Source: Porphyra umbilicalis
Lineage: Eukaryota; Rhodophyta; Bangiophyceae; Bangiales; Bangiaceae
Assembly: GCA_002049455.2 (NCBI GenBank)
Contig: KV918819.1
Coordinates: forward strand, 1-64,000
Length of the DNA stretch: 64,000 bases
Direction: 5' to 3'
Under the pieces are notes generated by a model. It was not told the DNA's origin and ran no database searches. It saw only the letters and a program-made list of their open reading frames with translations. Position numbers and translations under genes: made by a program. Below, in pieces: positions 9,716-21,866 of the stretch. The stretch's first letter is position 1. Each line of letters begins with the position of its first letter.

Positions 9716-12119
9716 CCTGGCCCATGTTTCATGCACGTAGCGTTATTCAGCATTTGAATTCGACCGAGAGAGAAGGATGGGGGCCACTTCACTATCCGGC
9801 GAATTATTTCACAATTCGAAATAGGGGCTCTGGGATCCTCACTGGAGCCTGTAAATGGAGAAAATCTTTCGCACACTTGCACAGTAACTCTCTGCCAGTG
9901 AGTGGGCTCGCAACTTTTCCTCTCATGCTCTTCCTACCGGCCGATCACGTTCCAATTTTTGGCGACTGGTACTAAGCTGGGTTGTGGAGAACATGGATCA
10001 GTAGCGCTCTTATTTATGAGCCTCTCTTACGGAGTTGGTCACTGTTGTCTTCTTTTCTTTTCATACCGTCTTTCATCGGCTGATGCGTTAGGAGTTTAGT
10101 TAGAAACGTCTGTCTTTCTTAGATGAGGATGCGGGGGTTACATTCCAAATGTCGCAAAGGTATAATACTTCATTTGCCGAAGTCGTTGCAAAATACGCGG
10201 AATAGAATGCACAGTATCAGGCTGGATGAGGTGGATGAAAGTTGACATGACAGTATGACGTCAGACCTGGCGTGTTGCCAATGGCATCTCGCGGACGTTC
10301 TCATCTCAGACGCGCGATGCGTAGCTGTCCCGTCGCTCTGTGTTTCTGAACCGTCAGGGCGTGGCCACGAAGGTTGGCATTTACCGAACATTGCGACGAA
10401 TGCTCTTTCCCAATCGGAATACTGATTTATCGATTTTGTACCAATATCTCGGTAGTCTCACGTTTCATAAATGTTCCGATTTTGTGGCATATGTGGTTAG
10501 AGCCCCACTGGCGTCCGCACCCTCATCCACACAGTGCAACGACCACCGCATGACCCCGACCATACCAACCTCCCGCCTCTGCACTCCACCCAAGTAGCAC
10601 CACGGCCTCGACTGTGTCTGACCTGGGCAAGCTCGGATCCATCCCTTCGCCTCCCCACCAATAATACTCCTGCGTACCACAGCGCGCCATACATTCCCCA
10701 CACATCAAGGCACATACATCGACAACATACCGCTCACCCACTCTGCTACCAACATTATGACGCAAAGGAAACTTGGTGGCGCGGAAGTTCCGCAGCCGCA
10801 ACACTTCCTCTTGGGGATACGCAGGCCTTTTTCGAAAGGGCAGAGGACACGCTTGCTTGGGCAGAGGAGGCGAGCTGGACTGAAGCAGGAGGGCCTGCAT
10901 ACTAGACGCGGGTGTCTTGTGCGATCAAGATTGCATCGTGGCTGTTTTGCCGGTCTATTTGGTCGGCGACTAATGGGACCGGTGAGTGCCTCGCCCGGTG
11001 TGTGGCGTCGGTCGAGCTCTCCCAGGATTAAATACGAATATCATTACATTGCAGACCTGTACCGACCATTGAGAAAATGGACGATACCGACTATTGATCG
11101 GGATACCGAGACCCTTACCGATCAAATTTACCGATATACCAACAATATGGCCACACGGCCCGACATGCGAGACGTTTCACCCACCCTGACAGCGGCGATG
11201 ACAGCATCGCCAAAGAACCAAGAAAGTATTAGAATTACGTATTTGTCATGCGCCCTCTGGACCACGAATAAACTATTGTTCAGTCACCCTAAATGCTACG
11301 GATTGTCTTAACTATGACTGTTCCGAACACGGCGGCCTCGCAGACAAGCGTGGACTGGGGGCATGATGAAGCGCGGACTGGCGGCACGGCGCGATTTCTG
11401 CGTTGGTACCTGTTGATCGTACACCATAGAATGTTCACTTTTCTCGTGGTGGGGTGGTGCAAACTGGATACACGAACGTGCGCGCAGTATACAGAAAAGA
11501 GATGCACAGTGTCGAAACCTTCGATGCAAGGTAGCATGCGCAACGCCGGGGTTTAATCGCGGCGTTTTCAACAAGCACAGACACATCACGAGCGTCCTTG
11601 GAATTGCGCCGTCGGTGGGAAAGGGATGTGGGTGAGCATAGAAATGGGACGAGGCCGGGAGAAGTGTTTTATTGACGAGGCTGTTCGGCCGCACACCGCT
11701 GGGGGGGGCACCCTGAGAACGCGATGCTCTGGGGCCTGAATCGCCAGAGAGTATTAGTTCCTTAGAACTCATCTGGGGTTCGTACTGATGCCTTTAGGTA
11801 CCAAGGGCGGAAGTCATAAAATCCCATATGAAAATCTCGCAGATAATCAAAGACATGCGCTACACATGCACTGAAGAGGGGTTGAAATCGGAGCCAGCTT
11901 TGGAATGGCTTAAATATTTCAATGTGTGGTGGGACGCGGATAACTGTGTGGATCAGAGTGAATGCACGTGGAGCACGCATATCCAATCGTTACAAGGATG
12001 GCTGAGAGCCGTCCTGAGGAAGCCGTGGTAGCCAGTCGTTACAATTTTCGAGTTGTAACGACTGGACAGGAATTCGTCTCAGTATCCAATTATCCTACGT
12101 GCATGGTGCGTGGGCCTGG
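9716..12119 (+). repeat. Array unit 2
   Basis: Private changes: T at 10829, C at 10951, A at 12089. It carries T at the site where units 1, 4 and 6 have C (9852). Hairpin at 12032-12065. Confidence 0.97.
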
Positions 12120-14523
12120 CCTGGCCCATGTTTCATGCACGTAGCGTTATTCAGCATTTGAATTCGACTGAGAGAGAAGGATGGGGGCCACTTCACTATC
12201 CGGCGAATTATTTCACAATTCGAAATAGGGGCTCTGGGATCCTCACTGGAGCCTGTAAATGGAGAAAATCTTTCGCACACTTGCACAGTAACTCTCTGCC
12301 AGTGAGTGGGCTCGCAACTTTTCCTCTCATGCTCTTCCTACCGGCCGATCACGTTCCAATTTTTGGCGACTGGTACTAAGCTGGGTTGTGGAGAACATGG
12401 ATCAGTAGCGCTCTTATTTATGAGCCTCTCTTACGGAGTTGGTCACTGTTGTCTTCTTTTCTTTTCATACCGTCTTTCATCGGCTGATGCGTTAGGAGTT
12501 TAGTTAGAAACGTCTGTCTTTCTTAGATGAGGATGCGGGGGTTACATTCCAAATGTCGCAAAGGTATAATACTTCATTTGCCGAAGTCGTTGCAAAATAC
12601 GCGGAATAGAATGCACAGTATCAGGCTGGATGAGGTGGATGAAAGTTGACATGACAGTATGACGTCAGACCTGGCGTGTTGCCAATGGCATCTCGCGGAC
12701 GTTCTCATCTCAGACGCGCGATGCGTAGCTGTCCCGTCGCTCTGTGTTTCTGAACCGTCAGGGCGTGGCCACGAAGGTTGGCATTTACCGAACATTGCGA
12801 CGAATGCTCTTTCCCAATCGGAATACTGATTTATCGATTTTGTACCAATATCTCGGTAGTCTCACGTTTCATAAATGTTCCGATTTTGTGGCATATGTGG
12901 TTAGAGCCCCACTGGCGTCCGCACCCTCATCCACACAGTGCAACGACCACCGCATGACCCCGACCATACCAACCTCCCGCCTCTGCACTCCACCCAAGTA
13001 GCACCACGGCCTCGACTGTGTCTGACCTGGGCAAGCTCGGATCCATCCCTTCGCCTCCCCACCAATAATACTCCTGCGTACCACAGCGCGCCATACATTC
13101 CCCACACATCAAGGCACATACATCGACAACATACCGCTCACCCACTCTGCTACCAACATTATGACGCAAAGGAAACTTGGTGGCGCGGAAGTTCCGCAGC
13201 CGCAACACTTCCTCTTGGGGATACGCAGGCCTCTTTCGAAAGGGCAGAGGACACGCTTGCTTGGGCAGAGGAGGCGAGCTGGACTGAAGCAGGAGGGCCT
13301 GCATACTAGACGCGGGTGTCTTGTGCGATCAAGATTGCATCGTGGCTGTTTTGCTGGTCTATTTGGTCGGCGACTAATGGGACCGGTGAGTGCCTCGCCC
13401 GGTGTGTGGCGTCGGTCGAGCTCTCCCAGGATTAAATACGAATATCATTACATTGCAGACCTGTACCGACCATTGAGAAAATGGACGATACCGACTATTG
13501 ATCGGGATACCGAGACCCTTACCGATCAAATTTACCGATATACCAACAATATGGCCACACGGCCCGACATGCGAGACGTTTCACCCACCCTGACAGCGGC
13601 GATGACAGCATCGCCAAAGAACCAAGAAAGTATTAGAATTACGTATTTGTCATGCGCCCTCTGGACCACGAATAAACTATTGTTCAGTCACCCTAAATGC
13701 TACGGATTGTCTTAACTATGACTGTTCCGAACACGGCGGCCTCGCAGACAAGCGTGGACTGGGGGCATGATGAAGCGCGGACTGGCGGCACGGCGCGATT
13801 TCTGCGTTGGTACCTGTTGATCGTACACCATAGAATGTTCACTTTTCTCGTGGTGGGGTGGTGCAAACTGGATACACGAACGTGCGCGCAGTATACAGAA
13901 AAGAGATGCACAGTGTCGAAACCTTCGATGCAAGGTAGCATGCGCAACGCCGGGGTTTAATCGCGGCGTTTTCAACAAGCACAGACACATCACGAGCGTC
14001 CTTGGAATTGCGCCGTCGGTGGGAAAGGGATGTGGGTGAGCATAGAAATGGGACGAGGCCGGGAGAAGTGTTTTATTGACGAGGCTGTTCGGCCGCACAC
14101 CGCTGGGGGGGGCACCCTGAGAACGCGATGCTCTGGGGCCTGAATCGCCAGAGAGTATTAGTTCCTTAGAACTCATCTGGGGTTCGTACTGATGCCTTTA
14201 GGTACCAAGGGCGGAAGTCATAAAATCCCATATGAAAATCTCGCAGATAATCAAAGACATGCGCTACACATGCACTGAAGAGGGGTTGAAATCGGAGCCA
14301 GCTTTGGAATGGCTTAAATATTTCAATGTGTGGTGGGACGCGGATAACTGTGTGGATCAGAGTGAATGCACGTGGAGCACGCATATCCAATCGTTACAAG
14401 GATGGCTGAGAGCCGTCCTGAGGAAGCCGTGGTAGCCAGTCGTTACAATTTTCGAGTTGTAACGACTGGACAGGAATTCGTCTCAGTATCCGATTATCCT
14501 ACGTGCATGGTGCGTGGGCCTGG
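12120..14523 (+). repeat. Array unit 3
   Basis: Private T at 12169. It shares T at the polymorphic C/T site with units 2 and 5. Hairpin at 14436-14469. Confidence 0.97.
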
Positions 14524-16927
14524 CCTGGCCCATGTTTCATGCACGTAGCGTTATTCAGCATTTGAATTCGACCGAGAGAGAAGGATGGGGGCCACTTCAC
14601 TATCCGGCGAATTATTTCACAATTCGAAATAGGGGCTCTGGGATCCTCACTGGAGCCTGCAAATGGAGAAAATCTGTCGCACACTTGCACAGTAACTCTC
14701 TGCCAGTGAGTGGGCTCGCAACTTTTCCTCTCATGCTCTTCCTACCGGCCGATCACGTTCCAATTTTTGGCGACTGGTACTAAGCTGGGTTGTGGAGAAC
14801 ATGGATCAGTAGCGCTCTTATTTATGAGCCTCTCTTACGGAGTTGGTCACTGTTGTCTTCTTTTCTTTTCATACCGTCTTTCATCGGCTGATGCGTTAGG
14901 AGTTTAGTTAGAAACGTCTGTCTTTCTTAGATGAGGATGCGGGGGTTACATTCCAAATGTCGCAAAGGTATAATACTTCATTTGCCGAAGTCGTTGCAAA
15001 ATACGCGGAATAGAATGCACAGTATCAGGCTGGATGAGGTGGATGAAAGTTGACATGACAGTATGACGTCAGACCTGGCGTGTTGCCAATGGCATCTCGC
15101 GGACGTTCTCATCTCAGACGCGCGATGCGTAGCTGTCCCGTCGCTCTGTGTTTCTGAACCGTCAGGGCGTGGCCACGAAGGTTGGCATTTACCGAACATT
15201 GCGACGAATGCTCTTTCCCAATCGGAATACTGATTTATCGATTTTGTACCAATATCTCGGTAGTCTCACGTTTCATAAATGTTCCGATTTTGTGGCATAT
15301 GTGGTTAGAGCCCCACTGGCGTCCGCACCCTCATCCACACAGTGCAACGACCACCGCATGACCCCGACCATACCAACCTCCCGCCTCTGCACTCCACCCA
15401 AGTAGCACCACGGCCTCGACTGTGTCTGACCTGGGCAAGCTCGGATCCATCCCTTCGCCTCCCCACCAATAATACTCCTGCGTACCACAGCGCGCCATAC
15501 ATTCCCCACACATCAAGGCACATACATCGACAACATACCGCTCACCCACTCTGCTACCAACATTATGACGCAAAGGAAACTTGGTGGCGCGGAAGTTCCG
15601 CAGCCGCAACACTTCCTCTTGGGGATACGCAGGCCTCTTTCGAAAGGGCAGAGGACACGCTTGCTTGGGCAGAGGAGGCGAGCTGGACTGAAGCAGGAGG
15701 GCCTGCATACTAGACGCGGGTGTCTTGTGCGATCAAGATTGCATCGTGGCTGTTTTGCTGGTCTATTTGGTCGGCGACTAATGGGACCGGTGAGTGCCTC
15801 GCCCGGTGTGTGGCGTCGGTCGAGCTCTCCCAGGATTAAATACGAATATCATTACATTGCAGACCTGTACCGACCATTGAGAAAATGGACGATACCGACT
15901 ATTGATCGGGATACCGAGACCCTTACCGATCAAATTTACCGATATACCAACAATATGGCCACACGGCCCGACATGCGAGACGTTTCACCCACCCTGACAG
16001 CGGCGATGACAGCATCGCCAAAGAACCAAGAAAGTATTAGAATTACGTATTTGTCATGCGCCCTCTGGACCACGAATAAACTATTGTTCAGTCACCCTAA
16101 ATGCTACGGATTGTCTTAACTATGACTGTTCCGAACACGGCGGCCTCGCAGACAAGCGTGGACTGGGGGCATGATGAAGCGCGGACTGGCGGCACGGCGC
16201 GATTTCTGCGTTGGTACCTGTTGATCGTACACCATAGAATGTTCACTTTTCTCGTGGTGGGGTGGTGCAAACTGGATACACGAACGTGCGCGCAGTATAC
16301 AGAAAAGAGATGCACAGTGTCGAAACCTTCGATGCAAGGTAGCATGCGCAACGCCGGGGTTTAATCGCGGCGTTTTCAACAAGCACAGACACATCACGAG
16401 CGTCCTTAGAATTGCGCCGTCGGTGGGAAAGGGATGTGGGTGAGCATAGAAATGGGACGAGGCCGGGAGAAGTGTTTTATTGACGAGGCTGTTCGGCCGC
16501 ACACCGCTGGGGGGGGCACCCTGAGAACGCGATGCTCTGGGGCCTGAATCGCCAGAGAGTATTAGTTCCTTAGAACTCATCTGGGGTTCGTACTGATGCC
16601 TTTAGGTACCAAGGGCGGAAGTCATAAAATCCCATATGAAAATCTCGCAGATAATCAAAGACATGCGCTACACATGCACTGAAGAGGGGTTGAAATCGGA
16701 GCCAGCTTTGGAATGGCTTAAATATTTCAATGTGTGGTGGGACGCGGATAACTGTGTGGATCAGAGTGAATGCACGTGGAGCACGCATATCCAATCGTTA
16801 CAAGGATGGCTGAGAGCCGTCCTGAGGAAGCCGTGGTAGCCAGTCGTTACAATTTTCGAGTTGTAACGACTGGACAGGAATTCGTCTCAGTATCCGATTA
16901 TCCTACGTGCATGGTGCGTGGGCCTGG
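14524..16927 (+). repeat. Array unit 4
   Basis: Private G at 14676. It has C at the C/T site, and A at 16408 which only unit 5 shares (18812). Hairpin at 16840-16873. Confidence 0.97.
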
Positions 16928-19331
16928 CCTGGCCCATGTTTCATGCACGTAGCGTTATTCAGCATTTGAATTCGACCGAGAGAGAAGGATGGGGGCCACT
17001 TCACTATCCGGCGAATTATTTCACAATTCGAAATAGGGGCTCTGGGATCCTCACTGGAGCCTGTAAATGGAGAAAATCTTTCGCACACTTGCACAGTAAC
17101 TCTCTGCCAGTGAGTGGGCTCGCAACTTTTCCTCTCATGCTCTTCCTACCGGCCGATCACGTTCCAATTTTTGGCGACTGGTACTAAGCTGGGTTGTGGA
17201 GAACATGGATCAGTAGCGCTCTTATTTATGAGCCTCTCTTACGGAGTTGGTCACTGTTGTCTTCTTTTCTTTTCATACCGTCTTTCATCGGCTGATGCGT
17301 TAGGAGTTTAGTTAGAAACGTCTGTCTTTCTTAGATGAGGATGCGGGGGTTACATTCCAAATGTCGCAAAGGTATAATACTTCATTTGCCGAAGTCGTTG
17401 CAAAATACGCGGAATAGAATGCACAGTATCAGGCTGGATGAGGTGGATGAAAGTTGACATGACAGTATGACGTCAGACCTGGCGTGTTGCCAATGGCATC
17501 TCGCGGACGTTCTCATCTCAGACGCGCGATGCGTAGCTGTCCCGTCGCTCTGTGTTTCTGAACCGTCAGGGCGTGGCCACGAAGGTTGGCATTTACCGAA
17601 CATTGCGACGAATGCTCTTTCCCAATCGGAATACTGATTTATCGATTTTGTACCAATATCTCGGTAGTCTCACGTTTCATAAATGTTCCGATTTTGTGGC
17701 ATATGTGGTTAGAGCCCCACTGGCGTCCGCACCCTCATCCACACAGTGCAACGACCACCGCATGACCCCGACCATACCAACCTCCCGCCTCTGCACTCCA
17801 CCCAAGTAGCACCACGGCCTCGACTGTGTCTGACCTGGGCAAGCTCGGATCCATCCCTTCGCCTCCCCACCAATAATACTCCTGCGTACCACAGCGCGCC
17901 ATACATTCCCCACACATCAAGGCACATACATCGACAACATACCGCTCACCCACTCTGCTACCAACATTATGACGCAAAGGAAACTTGGTGGCGCGGAAGT
18001 TCCGCAGCCGCAACACTTCCTCTTGGGGATACGCAGGCCTCTTTCGAAAGGGCAGAGGACACGCTTGCTTGGGCAGAGGAGGCGAGCTGGACTGAAGCAG
18101 GAGGGCCTGCATACTAGACGCGGGTGTCTTGTGCGATCAAGATTGCATCGTGGCTGTTTTGCTGGTCTATTTGGTCGGCGACTAATGGGACCGGTGAGTG
18201 CCTCGCCCGGTGTGTGGCGTCGGTCGAGCTCTCCCAGGATTAAATACGAATATCATTACATTGCAGACCTGTACCGACCATTGAGAAAATGGACGATACC
18301 GACTATTGATCGGGATACCGAGACCCTTACCGATCAAATTTACCGATATACCAACAATATGGCCACACGGCCCGACATGCGAGACGTTTCACCCACCCTG
18401 ACAGCGGCGATGACAGCATCGCCAAAGAACCAAGAAAGTATTAGAATTACGTATTTGTCATGCGCCCTCTGGACCACGAATAAACTATTGTTCAGTCACC
18501 CTAAATGCTACGGATTGTCTTAACTATGACTGTTCCGAACACGGCGGCCTCGCAGACAAGCGTGGACTGGGGGCATGATGAAGCGCGGACTGGCGGCACG
18601 GCGCGATTTCTGCGTTGGTACCTGTTGATCGTACACCATAGAATGTTCACTTTTCTCGTGGTGGGGTGGTGCAAACTGGATACACGAACGTGCGCGCAGT
18701 ATACAGAAAAGAGATGCACAGTGTCGAAACCTTCGATGCAAGGTAGCATGCGCAACGCCGGGGTTTAATCGCGGCGTTTTCAACAAGCACAGACACATCA
18801 CGAGCGTCCTTAGAATTGCGCCGTCGGTGGGAAAGGGATGTGGGTGAGCATAGAAATGGGACGAGGCCGGGAGAAGTGTTTTATTGACGAGGCTGTTCGG
18901 CCGCACACCGCTGGGGGGGGCACCCTGAGAACGCGATGCTCTGGGGCCTGAATCGCCAGAGAGTATTAGTTCCTTAGAACTCATCTGGGGTTCGTACTGA
19001 TGCCTTTAGGTACCAAGGGCGGAAGTCATAAAATCCCATATGAAAATCTCGCAGATAATCAAAGACATGCGCTACACATGCACTGAAGAGGGGTTGAAAT
19101 CGGAGCCAGCTTTGGAATGGCTTAAATATTTCAATGTGTGGTGGGACGCGGATAACTGTGTGGATCAGAGTGAATGCACGTGGAGCACGCATATCCAATC
19201 GTTACAAGGATGGCTGAGAGCCGTCCTGAGGAAGCCGTGGTAGCCAGTCGTTACAATTTTCGAGTTGTAACGACTGGACAGGAATTCGTCTCAGTATCCG
19301 ATTATCCTACGTGCATGGTGCGTGGGCCTGG
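16928..19331 (+). repeat. Array unit 5
   Basis: Shares A at 18812 with unit 4 but T at the C/T site with units 2 and 3, so its variant set is a mosaic. I noticed no private change. Hairpin at 19244-19277. Confidence 0.97.
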
Positions 19332-21735
19332 CCTGGCCCATGTTTCATGCACGTAGCGTTATTCAGCATTTGAATTCGACCGAGAGAGAAGGATGGGGGC
19401 CACTTCACTATCCGGCGAATTATTTCACAATTCGAAATAGGGGCTCTGGGAACCTCACTGGAGCCTGCAAATGGAGAAAATCTTTCGCACACTTGCACAG
19501 TAACTCTCTGCCAGTGAGCGGGCTCGCAACTTTTCCTCTCATGCTCCTCCTACCGGCCGATCACGTTCCAATTTTTGGCGACTGGTACTAAGCTGGGTTG
19601 TGGAGAACATGGATCAGTAGCGCTCTTATTTATGAGCCTCTCTTACGGAGTTGGTCACTGTTGTCTTCTTTTCTTTTCATACCGTCTTTCATCGGCTGAT
19701 GCGTTAGGAGCTTGGTTAGAAACGTCTGTCTTTCTTAGATGAGGATGCGGGGGTTACATTCCAAATGTCGCAAAGGTATAATACTTCATTTGCCGAAGTC
19801 GTTGCAAAATACGCGGAATAGAATGCACAGTATCAGGCTGGATGAGGTGGATGAAAGTTGACATGACAGTATGACGTCAGACCTGGCGTGTTGCCAATGG
19901 CATCTCGCGGACGTTCTCATCTCAGACGCGCGATGCGTAGCTGTCCCGTCGCTCTGTGTTTCTGAACCGTCAGGGCGTGGCCACGAAGGTTGGCATTTAC
20001 CGAACATTGCGACGAATGCTCTTTCCCAATCGGAATACTGATTTATCGATTTTGTACCAATATCTCGGTAGTCTCACGTTTCATAAATGTTCCGATTTTG
20101 TGGCATATGTGGTTAGAGCCCCACTGGCGTCCGCACCCTCATCCACACAGTGCAACGACCACCGCATGACCCCGACCATACCAACCTCCCGCCTCTGCAC
20201 TCCACCCAAGTAGCACCACGGCCTCGACTGTGTCTGACCTGGGCAAGCTCGGATCCATCCCTTCGCCTCCCCACCAATAATACTCCTGCGTACCACAGCG
20301 CGCCATACATTCCCCACACATCAAGGCACATACATCGACAACATACCGCTCACCCACTCTGCTACCAACATTATGACGCAAAGGAAACTTGGTGGCGCGG
20401 AAGTTCCGCAGCCGCAACACTTCCTCTTGGGGATACGCAGGCCTCTTTCGAAAGGGCAGAGGACACGCTTGCTTGGGCAGAGGAGGCGAGCTGGACTGAA
20501 GCAGGAGGGCCTGCATACTAGACGCGGGTGTCTTGTGCGATCAAGATTGCATCGTGGCTGTTTTGCTGGTCTATTTGGTCGGCGACTAATGGGACCGGTG
20601 AGTGCCTCGCCCGGTGTGTGGCGTCGGTCGAGCTCTCCCAGGATTAAATACGAATATCATTACATTGCAGACCTGTACCGACCATTGAGAAAATGGACGA
20701 TACCGACTATTGATCGGGATACCGAGACCCTTACCGATCAAATTTACCGATATACCAACAATATGGCCACACGGCCCGACATGCGAGACGTTTCACCCAC
20801 CCTGACAGCGGCGATGACAGCATCGCCAAAGAACCAAGAAAGTATTAGAATTACGTATTTGTCATGCGCCCTCTGGACCACGAATAAACTATTGTTCAGT
20901 CACCCTAAATGCTACGGATTGTCTTAACTATGACTGTTCCGAACACGGCGGCCTCGCAGACAAGCGTGGACTGGGGGCATGATGAAGCGCGGACTGGCGG
21001 CACGGCGCGATTTCTGCGTTGGTACCTGTTGATCGTACACCATAGAATGTTCACTTTTCTCGTGGTGGGGTGGTGCAAACTGGATACACGAACGTGCGCG
21101 CAGTATACAGAAAAGAGATGCACAGTGTCGAAACCTTCGATGCAAGGTAGCATGCGCAACGCCGGGGTTTAATCGCGGCGTTTTCAACAAGCACAGACAC
21201 ATCACGAGCGTCCTTGGAATTGCGCCGTCGGTGGGAAAGGGATGTGGGTGAGCATAGAAATGGGACGAGGCCGGGAGAAGTGTTTTATTGACGAGGCTGT
21301 TCGGCCGCACACCGCTGGGGGGGGCACCCTGAGAACGCGATGCTCTGGGGCCTGAATCGCCAGAGAGTACTAGTTCCTTAGAACTCATCTGGGGTTCGTA
21401 CTGATGCCTTTAGGTACCAAGGGCGGAAGTCATAAAATCCCATATGAAAATCTCGCAGATAATCAAAGACATGCGCTACACATGCACTGAAGAGGGGTTG
21501 AAATCGGAGCCAGCTTTGGAATGGCTTAAATATTTCAATGTGTGGTGGGACGCGGATAACTGTGTGGATCAGAGTGAATGCACGTGGAGCACGCATATCC
21601 AATCGTTACAAGGATGGCTGAGAGCCGTCCTGAGGAAGCCGTGGTAGCCAGTCGTTACAATTTTCGAGTTGTAACGACTGGACAGGAATTCGTCTCAGTA
21701 TCCGATTATCCTACGTGCATGGTGCGTGGGCCTGG
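19332..21735 (+). repeat. Array unit 6 (most diverged)
   Basis: Five private changes cluster in its first 400 bp (19452 A, 19519 C, 19547 C, 19711 C, 19714 G), with one more at 21370 (C). Terminal units of tandem arrays often escape homogenisation, which would fit. Hairpin at 21648-21681; the unit ends GGGCCTGG directly before CCTT. Confidence 0.97.
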
Positions 21736-21739
21736 CCTT
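21736..21739. other. Right copy of CCTT direct repeat flanking the array
   Basis: Matches 7308-7311 on the other side of the array; see the left copy for the two possible readings (4 or 7 bp). Confidence 0.5.
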
Positions 21740-21776
21740 CCATGAGAAAGAAGCAGATGCGGAAGCATGGTCGTCA

Positions 21777-21866
21777 GCCATCGTGGCTGACGAGCCGGCC
21801 ATGGCTGACGATCCGGCCATGGCTGACGATCCAGCAATGACTGACGATCCAGACATGGCTGACTAT
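21777..21866 (+). repeat. 18-bp tandem repeat
   Basis: Units of the form CCGGCCATGGCTGACGAT at 21795, 21813, 21831 and 21849, with a degenerate unit before them. It abuts the left arm of the inverted-repeat element that starts at 21854. Confidence 0.8.

Larger units (their letters stand above)
7312..21735. repeat. Six-copy head-to-tail array of a 2404-bp TIR-ended unit
   Basis: The segment is exactly six units of 2404 bp (14,424 bp) in the same orientation, differing at only about fifteen positions. Each unit begins CCTGGCCCATG (CCAGGCCCATG in unit 1) and ends TGCGTGGGCCTGG; the 25-bp termini are imperfect inverted repeats (about 20 of 25 match), so every internal junction is a 50-bp near-palindrome (9691-9740, 12095-12144, 14499-14548, 16903-16952, 19307-19356). 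Each unit also has a perfect 13-bp-stem hairpin 54 bp from its right end and five TACCGA motifs. The longest frame is 184 codons and none resembles a known protein. There is no rRNA, tRNA or replication-protein gene. The array is markedly less GC-rich than its surroundings. It could be a satellite born from a non-autonomous DNA transposon, or an integrated concatemer. Confidence 0.97.

Noticed and set aside
7312-21735. Ribosomal DNA spacer or 5S/snRNA gene array
   Set aside because: I found no 5S, SSU or LSU sequence, no tRNA A/B boxes and no U-RNA-like motif in the unit.
7312-21735. CRISPR array or bacterial phage-like structure
   Set aside because: Units are 2.4 kb and contiguous without short spacers, and the surroundings are clearly eukaryotic.
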